Assembly: GCA_027924585.1 (NCBI GenBank)
Contig: BSBM01000299.1
Span: 29,364,501-29,428,500 of the forward strand
Length of the DNA: 64,000 nt
Reading direction: 5' to 3'
DNA from: Larix kaempferi
Taxonomy: Eukaryota > Streptophyta > Pinopsida > Pinales > Pinaceae
In this document: piece after piece, positions 11,930 to 22,700 of the stretch
Layout: every line of letters begins with the position of its first letter
Position numbering within the stretch: the stretch's first letter is position 1
Translations under genes and position numbers: made by a program
The notes under the pieces: model-generated
Database searches by the model: none
What the model was told of the DNA's origin: nothing
What the model saw: only the letters and a program-made list of their open reading frames with translations

Positions 11930-12300
11930 CATGCAGATGCAATACCTGACCAGAGTATCCCAAGAACATTTATGTGCCTAAGCACGATTGGAAATATCTC
12001 TCTAAGAACTAATTACATGCATCTCTTTACAATACCTTTAAATAGCATCCCAGAAACATTTATTTGTCGCGGCACGACTAGCAAGATCTCTAAAGAGCAT
12101 CCCAGGACTTATTACAAGCACATAGCTCAACCTATCTGATCTCCAGGACTGATTACATGTGGATAGGAAATACCTTTAAAGAGCATCCCAGGAACATTTA
12201 TGCGCCGCAGCACGATCGGCAAGATCTATAAAGAGCATTCCAGGACTTATTATGAGCACACATCTCAACCTATTAGATCTCAGAGGATTGATTACATGCT
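11930..12300. repeat. Tandem repeat of about 130 bp in the copia 3' region
   Basis: AGCATCCCAG followed by AACATTTAT, a GCACGA motif and GCAAGATCT recurs at about 12052 and 12182, with a more diverged copy near 11960. No coding content. Confidence 0.65.
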
Positions 12301-12840
12301 ACTTGCACAACCTGCCACATATCATCCATGACCACATATCATCCATGACCTCCAAGTATCATCCTAATACTCATGATCCAACTGATCATCAATGCACGGT
12401 GCATCAACCTGATGCACATCATCATCACATGATCATCACGATCATCATCATAACATTGACCTGATGCATATCAACCAGAGCATCATCCTGATACTCATCT
12501 CAAATGATCATCCTGATCATCATCATAGCATTGTCCTGATGCATATCATCCAAAGCATCATCCTGATACTCATCACACATGATCGTCTTGATCATCATAT
12601 AGTACATCATCCTGACGTACATCATCTTGATGTACATCATCTGGAGCATCGACCTGATGCTCATCACATATGATCAAACTGATCATACAATGCATCCACC
12701 TGATACATATCATCACATATGATCCAACTGATCAGACAAAGCATCCAACTGATGCATATCATCATACATGATCCAACTGATCATAGTCATACAGAACATC
12801 ATCTGGAGCATCGTCCTGATCTTCATCACACAGCGCTTAC
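12300..12840. repeat. Degenerate CATCATCCTGATG-type simple repeat
   Basis: About 540 bp consist mostly of CATCATC, CTGATGC, ACATGATC and TGATCAT blocks, many self-complementary around TGATCA. The short His/Ile-rich frames here are by-products of the repeat. It lies between RNase H and the 3' LTR of the copia element. Confidence 0.75.
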
Positions 12841-12905
12841 ATCCATAGCCATGGGAAGGAACCTCCTACTACCATGCTTGGAATGGCTCCTGTTGATGTG
12901 TCCCA

Positions 12906-13646
12906 TCACTTCTTCCTCGAAGTATCTTCTATCTGAAGAACACCAAGACTCTCTCTGAAGTACTCAAATTTCACTCTGGCTAGTGGTTTCATCAACACAT
13001 CTTCTATATGCTCATCTGTCGCAACATACAGGAGCTTCACTACTCCTCTTTGCACCATATCCCTGATATAGTGATATTTGATCTTGATGTGCTTCAACCT
13101 ATCATGGAACACCAAGTTCTCTGACAACTTCACACAACTCTTGTTGTCACAGAAGATACAGGTAGCATCCAATGGGATATCAAATAACTCAGACAGTATC
13201 TTCCTAATCTATATTGCCTCAAAAATATCCGAACAAGCTACGACATACTTTGCTTCGGCTGTACTCAGTGCTATGCAAGACTGCTTCTTTCTAAACCAAG
13301 AGATCACACCCGATCCCATACTGAAGCAGCACCCCGAAGTGCTCTTCCTATCTGTAGCACTGCCTATCCAATCTGAATCAACATAACCTTCCAGGTTAAA
13401 CTTTTGATTCGCATCATACTTGAGCCCATAATCAATTGTACCCTTCAGGTACCTCAGAATATGTTTTACAGCAACTAGGAGAACACTTCTCGAATTCATC
13501 AAGAACTGGCTCAATGTGTTCACCACAAAGAAAATATATGGTCTCGTGCTCGTTAGGTACATCAAGGACCCAATCATCTGAAGATACACAGTGACATCAA
13601 CCGGCTCAAATGAAGCATCACACAAAAGCTTCAAGTTTGATTCCAT
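12906..13646 (-). pseudogene. Copia RNase H pseudogene
   Basis: RNase H removes the RNA strand during reverse transcription. The domain order is clear: QMIGSLMYLTSTRP, HILRYLKGTIDYGLKY, YVDSDWIGSATDRKSTSGCC, SWFRKKQSCIALSTAEAKYV, CDNKSCVKLSEN and HDRLKHIKIKYHYIRD. The DSDW, AEAKY and DNKS segments hold the acidic catalytic residues. A TAG at 13206-13208 replaces an expected Trp (AIWIRK). The 2-kb insertion 13653-15678 separates it from RT. Confidence 0.9.
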
Positions 13647-13652
13647 ATGTGT

Positions 13653-15678
13653 TGTAATGTCCCTTGTTAGGAATTTTATTAAAATGGCAATTTTTCACTT
13701 TTTTCCCTAGTTTGACCTTTGACTAGTTTTGAGCTCTAGGTCCCCAAATTGCTCCAATTTCTCCCAAATATTCTGAGAAGGTATATGGATGATGTTAGAA
13801 CATAAATATGTATTTCAAGTATTCTTTTGGACCTTTAAAATACTTCTGCAAATCCTCTTCCAATTCTGGCCAATGTAGGGAACTTTACTAGTAATTTCCC
13901 TTTGACTAGTATTGGTCTCTAGGTCTCGAATTGACTCCAAATGCCTTCAAATATTCAACAAAGGTGTATGAATGATATTAGGACTTGAATATGATGTTGA
14001 GGGATGATATATGGCCACCAAAATACCTCTACAAACTCTCTTAAGATTCTGGACCAAGTATGCAATTTTACTAGTAATTTGGGGTTCAAATCCCCCCGAG
14101 GTTAGTACTGAAAATGGCTTCCCAAATGCCTCCAAACCCACTCAAATTTCTGAAAATAGGTAGGGAATGTATTAAGGATGTTATTAAGGTCTCATGTGCA
14201 CCATTAATTGATTATTATATCTGTTACAACCCTCTCCCATTCAACTGCAAAAATCACCAATTCGACCCTTGGGGAAATGGCACTATTTCTTCTCCCAATG
14301 CAATTAAACTAAGTAAAAATACTTCAAATGCTCAAGTACAGTACATGAAACTTGTAAAATACATCCATGGCATTCCATTAATCACAAATTCATCAGAGAA
14401 TCAACCATTCATTCGAAATCATCATCAATACATTGGCTCACAATAAGGTAGTGGGGAAATGGCATTGTTCTTCCATTAAAAATTAGAATTATACATTTCT
14501 ACTTGGAATTTCGACTTGAAACTTTTTGGAGATGAAGAAAAGAGTATTTAATTCATATTAAAAAATAAATTGGGCATGAGAAGCTCCCCCAAAGAGTACA
14601 ATATCTCACCAAAAACGCCCTCCCTCAAGGATCAAGAATATGCCATCAAAACTGGAAATGGTTGAGAGAATGTGCTGCAATAGAAGAAACCATGAGCTGC
14701 CCTGTAGATTACACCTGAAAATAAAGACTCCATTAAATCTCCAAATGAAAGGTCTGAATGGCCTTTCCAATTACCAACTTGGATGGGAATCTTTCACCCT
14801 CGAAATTGGCTAAGGAAAGAAACTAGTCATCCACTAGCTCTCCCTCTACACAAATGCAATTGCAAATTATACAAATGATCAAAATATGGTTTCATTCTTT
14901 GTTATTGACATTTATAAATTTCTACTATCCTCCATGGTTCGAATTCCTTCCAAGAGACTCATGCCAACTCAAGTTGGGAAGAGATTCCAAAGAAAGCCAC
15001 TTGTACAACAATTCCTAGTCTCCCACTTCCACCAAATCACATGTGGAAGAATATTATCTGCCCTAACACCCTTGAGCGCCCTCTTGGAGTCTATTTTTAG
15101 CCCTGACATGTCATATATGTAATATGTCAGCCTTCAGGTCTGATTTGTGTCATAGGTGTCATAGCATCTTCATCATTGTTGTCATAGAGCTAGGGAATCT
15201 AGCCCAAGTGTCTCACTAGCTCCAAATTGCCTCTTCCTCTTCCATGGGAGTTACTCTTCCTCTATATTTCAACCTTGGATGAGTCATGACATTAATAATA
15301 CCTTTTGGACTCCTGCAAGTATGTTACCATTCACCTTGAATTCGAATTGGTGAGAGAATGATGCCAAGTGTAGTGGGGAAATCTAGCCATATGTGGGTCC
15401 CACTTCCTCCATGTGTCTTCATGATCAAATGCCACTTTGATTTTCACTTGTATATATTTATTTAGCTCCTTTATTAAATATTTATGCCACTCTAATGTTC
15501 AAACATCATTTATTATCCCCATTATTCCAAATCCCAAAGCTTCCACCCCAAATCGAGGAAACTCGTAATCTTCCTCCTTGGCAATTATTTGAACTTTAGC
15601 ATCAATTTGACAAACTCTACTGAATAGGGACAATGTGATTAGGCCATTGTGACCCAATGCCAAATTTGGGACATTACA
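13653..15678. mobile_element. 2-kb non-coding insertion with inverted ends (TGTAATGTCCC / GGGACATTACA)
   Basis: It begins TGTAATGTCCC and ends GGGACATTACA, a perfect 11-bp inverted pair. It splits copia pol between the RT text DYKAMTTP and the RNase H text ESNLKLL. Flanking GTGT occurs at both sides (13649-13652 and 15680-15683), a likely short target duplication with one extra G on the right. No transposase or pol domain is seen inside. The left third holds two diverged copies of a roughly 190-bp segment (CTCTAGGTC, TTTGACTAG). The right end recurs at 49308. It could be a non-autonomous TIR transposon or a degenerate LTR-type element. Confidence 0.75.
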
Positions 15679-15683
15679 GGTGT

Positions 15684-16376
15684 GGTCATGGCCTTGTAGT
15701 CCATCATCCCGAACCTCTTCAGGATATCTACTGCATACTTCCCTTGTCCAAGGAAGATCCCATCTGCACTCTGCCACACCTCCATAGATAGAAAGTAATG
15801 CATCATCCCCAAGTCCTTCATCTTGAACTCGGCTGCAAGCTTCCTCTTGGTGTCGGCAATCAACCCATCCTCACCTGTAACAAACATGTCATCCACATAT
15901 AGGAGTAGTATCACTGGATTTCCTTCCTCAACCTTGTAGTAAAGGTTGGAATCTGCTTTACTCTCGGTAAAGCCCAAACTGGATAGAAAACTGTCCATCC
16001 TACCATACCAAGTCCTAGGAGATTGCTTCAAGCCATACAAGGCTTTCTTCAACCTGCACACATATGACTCCCTGTCGTGTGTCTCAAAACCAAGTGGCTA
16101 CTCCACATACACTTCCTCTTCGACTAGACCATTCAAGAAAGATGTCTTGACATCCATCTGGTGTATCTTCCACTTCATCACTGCAGCCAGAGCAAGTATT
16201 GTTATGATCGAAGTGTATCTGGCTACAGGAGCAAAAGTCTCTTCATAATCTATTCCCTCTTTCTGGGAGAAGCCACAAGCTACAAACCTCGCCTTGTATT
16301 TCTCTATGCTACCATCTACAACATGCTTAATCTTATAGATCCACTTGGAAGTCTTACATCCCAAACATCATTCTTT
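15684..16376 (-). pseudogene. Copia reverse transcriptase pseudogene
   Basis: The minus-strand frame shows KTSKWIYKIKHVVDGSIEKYKARFVACGFSQ, GIDYEETFAPVARYTS, MDVKTSFLNGLVEEEVYVE, LKKALYGLKQSPRTWY, the catalytic YVDDM, and MKDLGMMHYFLSMEVW. All are hallmarks of Ty1/copia RT. A stop stands after EEEVYVE where CAG (Gln) is expected, in the same frame as the rest. Upstream text (NDVWDV) belongs to the usual integrase-RT linker and then breaks off. Confidence 0.92.
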
Positions 16377-16444
16377 ATGGCATTCTTTCATTACCGCATC
16401 CTGAATCCTGGGAACTTCAGATTCTTCAATATCTTCAATAGATA

Positions 16445-17947
16445 GTTTTCTTTGATCTTCGTTGCTGGAACAAATGTTGTAGTCCTTCTTTTGTAGGTGA
16501 TTGTACATGATCTTTCCTACAAGTCAAATTCAATTGCATGATTAGAAAATTATCATAGTTTACATAATAAAGTCTTATACATAAATGCATATGTCATACA
16601 GTGATGCAATTATCTTAGCCAATGCTTCAATACAACATGTATCCATATCCCGTATTCATAAGGTAACTTTCTAGATGCCTTCCATCTCTACCAGAACATT
16701 TGTTAAGAGTTTGCACTACTCCCAACATGTTAGCAAAGAGGTTTCATTATAGATAAGTAGAAATGGAATGTTGTACAGTACCATGGGCCACTTACCCATT
16801 ACTTTCATATTAGTAGTATCTTATTCATTAATGTAACTTTTCTAAAATGCAAAATGTACATCTTAAATCTAGGAACATAAGTATGTTCATGACTGGACAA
16901 CATCATTTAAGTAATCATATAATAAATGATAATTCAAATACTTATCTTTGTTTAGTTGTAGGGTGGACTCCCTCTTGATCTTTACTTCCTGGAGTGCTCC
17001 CTCTTGATCTTTGCTTCCTTGCAGGAACTATTGGAGTGTGCTCCCTCTTGATCTTTGTTTCTTGGATTACTTGTCCTTGAACTTATATCCATCCTGGACC
17101 ACTATGCATGCTTAAGTGTGCACTAGTGTCATGATAGTTTCATCCTCAAGATCTCATATAGAATCATACATCCATTAGTATAATCTCAATACTATCAAAA
17201 CATTATGATTCTAAATAATCTTAACATTGTATGGTCATGAACATTTCACACAAGTAATTTATTAAAAGAATTAGTATTCAAGGTTTCAGGGAGGACTTCT
17301 ATTACTCATGCATATTCTTATTGACCATAGGAATCTTCTGGTTAGTCATATCATCAGTCAAAGTAAGAAACATAATATGTATAAAATGTTGATTACTTAA
17401 ACTTCTAACTTCAAGAATAATCATTCATACAAAAGTATAAGATCCTAACATAAGGTAGGATTCTAACTTGATATAGGTAAAACATACCTGGAAGATCATG
17501 TTGGCTAGTTATGTCTAACATACCCAAACAATGTCTTCTTGTTCTCTTCAATGAATTGTGCTTAGTAACCTACATAACTCATAAGTTAACCATTGTAGAA
17601 AGAAATTATACATACCTCGTAAGTGGAGCTTCTATGTGATCCATGAGTCTTTGTCTTCATGTCACCATGGTCATATGTTCTTGATCTAGAACTTGATTTG
17701 TACCTTTCATGTTAGCGGACAACATCAACCTCATACAACACCATAGTGTATTAGTACAATCATAAGTGTCATAACCCTAATCAATGAATGTCTTCTATCA
17801 TTCACATGCATTCATACTTTTACTAGGGTGATGAGACAAGTTTAATATTAATCAAGAATGTACTAACCTCAATAATATGAAGACAAACATATCATAAACT
17901 CAATCATGAACAAATTTCAAAACATACCTATATTTCTTCAAGTCATA
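16445..17947. other. Non-coding replacement of copia gag-PR-INT
   Basis: This AT-rich stretch stands where most of gag, protease and integrase should be. No retroelement domain is visible on either strand. At 16965-17070 the phrase CTCCCTCTTGATCTTT occurs three times at about 35-55 bp spacing. It may be filler gained in a large deletion or a feature of a non-autonomous subfamily. Confidence 0.55.
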
Positions 17948-18043
17948 CCTGTCGGGATTGATTGTAGCCTTCTCATGTAAATCCTCAGCCTCATCTCCCT
18001 CTGGAATTGGAACTTCTTCACTTATGCAGGTGTCCAATTCATT
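17948..18043 (-). pseudogene. Copia gag remnant (32 codons)
   Basis: The minus-strand text NELDTCISEEVPIPEGDEAE matches the gag start of the related element at 27191 (NELDSYVNEEVPSP, GDETKSLH). Homology stops after about 32 codons, which marks the edge of the deletion that removed the rest of gag through integrase. Confidence 0.75.
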
Positions 18044-18278
18044 CTTTTCTAGGATTAACCCAATCCACTTTGATTTGTTGAAACTGGATCTGGAGCTGGA
18101 TTAGGGTTTGTTAGAGAAAACCTAAAAATTCAAACTTTGAATTTCAAACTTCTTAATGGATGGAAAGATGTGGCTTGCTGAGCTGATCAAGCCGGTATAC
18201 TTCAATTTTGAAAACTGTAAAATTTGACCCCTCAGAATTTCCTTTGAAACTTTCGGATTCACTAGACAGGACCCTGAA

Positions 18279-18600
18279 CTAGGGTTTGATAAATCTCACC
18301 CTTCTGCCCAACCAAAAGGTTGGATCCAAATCTCTAAACTTCAATTTTTCTAAGGAGCTTCCAGCTGTGGTCACAGACTTCGAAAATTCCAACTTTTGCA
18401 GAAGCCCTAATTTTCCATCTTTCCGATCAAAATCCCAAACTAGGGTTTGATCAATCCCAGCCTTCTGCCCGACCAAAAAATTCGATCTTGGTCTCTAAAT
18501 TTTGATTTTTTTAAGGAGCATTCATCCGTGGTCTCCGATTCCAAAAATTCCAACTTTCGTCGAAGCCCTCAATTCCCGCAACAGTGATAAACCAAGAATG
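18279..18600. repeat. Tandem duplication (161 bp) in the copia leader
   Basis: Two adjacent copies, about 18279-18439 and 18440-18600, share CTAGGGTTTGAT, CCTTCTGCCC, AAGGAGC and AAATTCCAACTTT. The related element at 25987 has a single, shorter version in its leader. Confidence 0.7.
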
Positions 18601-19242
18601 AAGGTGCTTAGAATCCAATTCTGTTTTGACAGAAATATTCACCTTATTGTTTCTGGTGCATATCTGAAATTACGAATCCGCAAGGTCTGAAAATTTGGCC
18701 TATGGTAGCCTAACCTGTCTTCTTTCCAACCCCATAGGTCTAACCTCAATTGGATTCTCTGAGAGAGATTTATTCCAAGTGTCACAACGTGACCTGTTTA
18801 TGGGATAAAACAGGAGAGCAAACTTGTACGGAGTGCCATGTGTCACTGGTTCAATTTTGGCCTCTGAAAAACTAACCTGAGAAACTACAGTCCATTCGCA
18901 TACTGTCACTTTTTACAGAATTTGATTTGGAGCTTCCTATCTCAATTTGTGACCTTTTTTCCTAGGTCACCTGTTTATGACTGAGATCTGGAAGAGGAAA
19001 AAATCCAATATTTTACTAATCATAAAACAAAAAGTACAACAAATTAGATGTTGTGCTTCAGACAAAGGGTACATGGGGATGTTATCTATGACCTATAAAC
19101 GTTTCAGATCCTGAAACTTCACCAAAATGTATTTATAGTGAAAGTGCTAGGATGACTTGTTTTTTCTATATCAAGCCCTAGCTTGCAATTTGTCGCAAGT
19201 GCAACAAGTCTCATAAATTCCATATCATGCCTTCCTTTAGGC

Positions 19243-19256
19243 TATATCTGATACCA
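19243..19256 (-). promoter_or_regulatory. Primer-binding site of the nested copia element
   Basis: On the minus strand TGGTATCAGATATA follows the LTR end directly. The first ten bases match the usual initiator tRNA-Met site (TGGTATCAGAGC). Confidence 0.85.
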
Positions 19257-19894
19257 TGTTAGTTTTTCATCATTTAATTCAATAGATCTAGGATCTTAAC
19301 TAAAATAACAACATGTAAAACATATCAAGCATAAGAGACAAGAGACAAGAGACACAAAACATTTCATCGAGGAAAACCAAGAAGGTGAAAAACCCTGCAA
19401 CTTCCTCAGAGATAGAATAAGAATCAATACAAGGATCACCATGATCAAACCCAAGAGATATATATCTTCAGCAGCATGCTCCTCCTCCACTTGTGCTCAC
19501 CCTCCTCTTCTCTCACTAATGCGAAGTGAGTGAATAATAGAATGTGCAAAATGAGAGAGTCACACTCTCTATTTATACTCTTACTTTCACTTGACCTTTA
19601 CTCAACTAGGTCGGCCCCAACTTAAAAACTTAACATAAACTGACTCTGGGCTAACCCCACTAGGGTGGTATAATAACACTTTGACCCACACAACTCATAC
19701 AGGGCTGACCCCAGCAAGGTGGTCTAATAAGCCATCAAATATAAGTTGCGGCACTTACAATAATACTTGCGACACTTGCAAATACAAATGACGACACTTC
19801 CAATCGGAGGAATAATACATCTCCATTGGGGATATAATAAAGTACAAATTTAATACACATAAGAATATCTTCTGAAGTTACAAATGCATCAACA
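19257..19894 (-). repeat. 5' LTR of the nested copia element
   Basis: It starts TGTTAG and ends ATCAACA on the plus strand, and aligns over its whole length with 11011-11645 with scattered substitutions and small indels. A minus-strand TATA box lies near 19569-19577. Confidence 0.9.
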
Positions 19895-19899
19895 CATGC
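19895..19899. repeat. Target-site duplication of the nested copia element, right copy (CATGC)
   Basis: Identical to 11006-11010. Confidence 0.85.
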
Positions 19900-20718
19900 A
19901 CTGTAAGCCTACCTCAGTTGGGGGCATAGTTACGTCATCGTAGCTGTGGATTACTTTACAAAGTGGGTCAAGTCCATGCCTGCATACACGAATGACGGAA
20001 AAACCGTCGCACTCTTCATGTTATAGCACTCTTTGGAGTTCCTCAAGCTATAGTTACCGACCATGGTTCTCACTTTCAAAACCACATGGTTGACAAACTG
20101 AGTGACAGATTGGGTTTTCGCGAGGAAAACTCAACACCTTACTACCCACAGTCCAATGGACAAGTCAAGACCATCAACAAGGTCTTGAAAACCATGGTCC
20201 AACGCATCGTGGGTACGCATAAGTCAAACTGGCACAACATGCTCTTTTCCGCATTATGGGCTTATCGAACTTCCATGAAGACCGCCACTGGTTTTACCCC
20301 CTTCCAATTAGTTTCTGGATTGGAGGAAGTACTACCCATAGAGTGCAAGATTCTATCCCTCAAACTCGCCGTTGAACTTCTTCCTAACACTATTTCTGAG
20401 GAAGAACGCTTCCTTCACCTAGCAAAACTTGACGAGACTCACCGCGATGCTGCTCTTGCCAATGAGGCACATAAGAAATGCATCAAAGCGCAGTATGACA
20501 AGTCGGTAGAACCTCACATCTTTATTGAGGGTGATTTAGTCCTTACATATGATCAAAGGCACGATAATATGGGGGCAGGAAAGTTCGAGTCCATGTGGCA
20601 TGGACCCTACATAGTGAAGTGTGTTTTGGAAAAGGGAGCCTACGAAATAGAGGACTACGACGGGATATCTTTAGGTGAACCCCACAATGGGATTTACCTG
20701 AAGAAGTATTATGCCTAA
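19900..20718 (+). pseudogene. Tat integrase, catalytic core and C-terminal part (3' half)
   Basis: This continues the integrase split by the copia insertion. It shows HSYVIVAVDYFTKW (first catalytic Asp), VTDHGSHFQNHM (second Asp, codon 20059-20061) and STPYYPQSNGQVKTINKVLK. The third catalytic residue, normally Glu in GQAE, is Lys here (codon 20167-20169). A one-base frameshift near 19920 and a TAG near 20024 lie upstream. From 20086 a 210-codon frame is open to TAA at 20716 and ends with the C-terminal domain (GDLVLTYDQ, GKFESMWHGPYIV, LKKYY). No chromodomain is seen. Confidence 0.9.
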
Positions 20719-20847
20719 GTCTTTCACGCATAGAAATTTTGTATATATTGTACATGGCATCTGTATTTTTGTGTGGTGTGATGCTTTATTTTAGTGTGTC
20801 TAGATCTTGTTTTCACTTCTTATACCATGTTCTGTGTACGTGTGCAG

Positions 20848-21261
20848 ATGGAAACTTGCTACGGATTCGCGGACGGCGCTAGTCGACATAACCGTAACCT
20901 TGCTTCAGCATCCTGGGTACTTTATTCCCCAACCAGCGAGCTCATTAGCTTAGGAGGAAATTGTCTTGGATTCGCAACCAACAACGCCACAGAGTATTAG
21001 GCGGTGATTGGAACCCTAACCGACGCTCTTTCCTTAGGTATGAACCACATTGTTATCCATTTGGATTTGCAACTAGTGGTTTCCCATCTCAACCGGGTCT
21101 ATGCTATCCATGATCCCACTTTACTCCGTCTCTTCAAACAATTTCATCATCTAGAAAGGTCCTTTGAATCCGTTCAATACCTGCACATTCCGCAAGACAC
21201 GAATACAGTTGTTGACTCGATGGCCAACTTCATTTTAGATTGGTACATTGCACACACATAA
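20848..21261 (+). pseudogene. Additional (archaeal-type) RNase H downstream of Tat integrase
   Basis: Its order of motifs is that of the aRH domain of Tat elements: GFADGASRHNRNLASASWVL (first Asp), NNATEY (Glu), IVIHLDLQLVV (Asp) and DSMANFILDW at the end. It is about 137 codons, about normal size for the domain. A TAG at 20998-21000 stands where TEYQA is expected. In the angiosperm Tat elements known to me aRH lies between RH and integrase; here that place is empty and the domain follows the integrase stop by 130 bp. Its ATG is preceded by a pyrimidine-rich stretch and TGTGTGCAG, a good splice acceptor, so it may have been made from a spliced RNA (inference). Confidence 0.85.
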
Positions 21262-21562
21262 TACATTCATAAAATACAAAAGAATTCATAACATGTAAAA
21301 TCATCCATTGTATAAAAGTAAACATATAAACAAGATCACATAAATCATCCATTTAGAACACATAATGTGTAAAACTTCGAAAATTGTCTATATATATATA
21401 TAAATTGTCACAAAATGGTGGTGCTAATACAAAATCTGAAGCTCGCAAGCTTTGAGTACATACAAGAGTGGAAACCTACTCCCTAGGTTGTCCATGGTAA
21501 CAAACTATAGCCCTCGCCACTTTGGCCAATAGTGAACCAAATCGTGTAGACACCTTGACGGT
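21262..21562. other. AT-rich spacer between aRH and the antisense ORF
   Basis: No coding frame. An (AT)n run lies near 21391-21402. This is probably 3' flanking sequence of both convergent reading frames. Confidence 0.5.
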
Positions 21563-22700
21563 TTATCGCTGGTAGCCCCTACGTAGGTCACAGACACTAG
21601 GCTCTGGGATATCCAGGGTCAATCTAGTGAGGTGCTCATAAACCTCCTCTACCTCCTCTTGGGCATCTAACACCGTGGGACCTACAACCACCATCTCTCC
21701 TCTCCTCGCAATGATGGAGACCCCAACTGGTCGCGGCGAGCCCACATCTACACAAAGTATTGAGTCATCAGCAGTACTCCAAAAGAAAATCATATATAAT
21801 ATAAAATGAGAAAAAACACAAGTTATTGTTCTTAGCGATATCACACCATTGTGCTCCCTCGAGAAGCACCAGGTTGGGGTCACCTCTGAAGTCCTCCCCG
21901 CTGTATGGATAATCCTCAATCATGAGGAGTTGTCCCTCCAGCCAGGTGAAGAACGATGCACTGTAGCCTACTATGGGACCCCCGCCGCCATGACAGGCCA
22001 TCACCTATTCCCATCATCTCATGTGTGGGTTCTGAGGCTCTCATTCATCTAGCTCCACCTGTGGACGTAGATGGGGTACATGCTTCAGAAGAAAATATAT
22101 CAACACAGATCCGTAACCAAATTGTTTCAGCGCCTCGCGCCGACATTTGGTCAGCTGAATCCTAAGGTTGGTGAGGAGTGCCTCACACCAGTTGAATATC
22201 GTGGGATCCATACACTCCTCCGCATACATCAGCTGATTCTTGCTCGCAAGGTAAGCAGATTGACTTCCCACCACCTGTACTAGAGTGAAGAGAATGGGAC
22301 GTAATGGATGGTCTATAACGTTCTTGATGGGAATTTTCCCACCTTTTACCACAGTATCTTCAGTGTAGTACTGAACGATCATGTCATCCATTGTATGATC
22401 ACCCCCTCGTGATCCAGTGAGAGAGATCCGTTCTCCCCTATGGGATAACCCTGTCAGGAAATATATGTCCTCGACATCTATCCTCAAAGTATGCACCCCG
22501 ATCACGAAGTGCTGTTGCGCTGGATCCGAGCATCGGATCATGTGTGTCAATAGTGGGACTTGGGCCCTCATGCTCGGTACTATGAAGTACTTAATCAAAC
22601 TGCAGTTTCTCAATGCATTCACGCATTGAGGTTCATTTTCGAACTGGACATCATCCAACTCATGTTCTTGTTCTTGCCAATCTATGACCATGATTTCCAC
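21563..22700 (-). pseudogene. Antisense ORF, plant-mobile-domain-like, in the Tat 3' region
   Basis: A 219-codon minus-strand frame starts at 22700 with clear protein-like composition: CSLIKYFIVPSMRAQVPLLTHM, VHTLRIDVEDIYFLTGLSHRG, NVIDHPLRPILFTLVQV and LLKHVPHLRPQVELDE. After a TGA at 22041 the same frame goes on through two more stops into MACHGGGGPIVGYSASFFTWLEGQ and DYPYSGEDFRGDPNLVLLEGAQW. A third block (CVDVGSPRPVGVSIIARRGEMVVVGP) is in another frame, behind a TTTGTGTAG acceptor near 21752, so an intron may lie at about 21750-21845. The pattern resembles the plant mobile domain (aminotransferase-like). Antisense extra ORFs are known in Tat elements. The family match is from memory and the role is unknown. 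Confidence 0.65.

Larger units (their letters stand above)
11011..19894 (-). mobile_element. Ty1/copia LTR retrotransposon nested in the Tat integrase
   Basis: Two LTRs of 635 and 638 bp, a PBS, a PPT, RT and RNase H on the minus strand, and a perfect 5-bp duplication define the copy. In its own direction: 5' LTR (19257-19894), PBS, leader with an internal duplication, a short gag remnant, about 1.5 kb of unrelated non-coding sequence in place of the rest of gag, protease and integrase, then RT, RNase H (split by a 2-kb insertion), a simple-sequence 3' region and the 3' LTR (11011-11645). It cannot be autonomous. The same LTR family occurs at 25987 and 39215. Confidence 0.92.
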
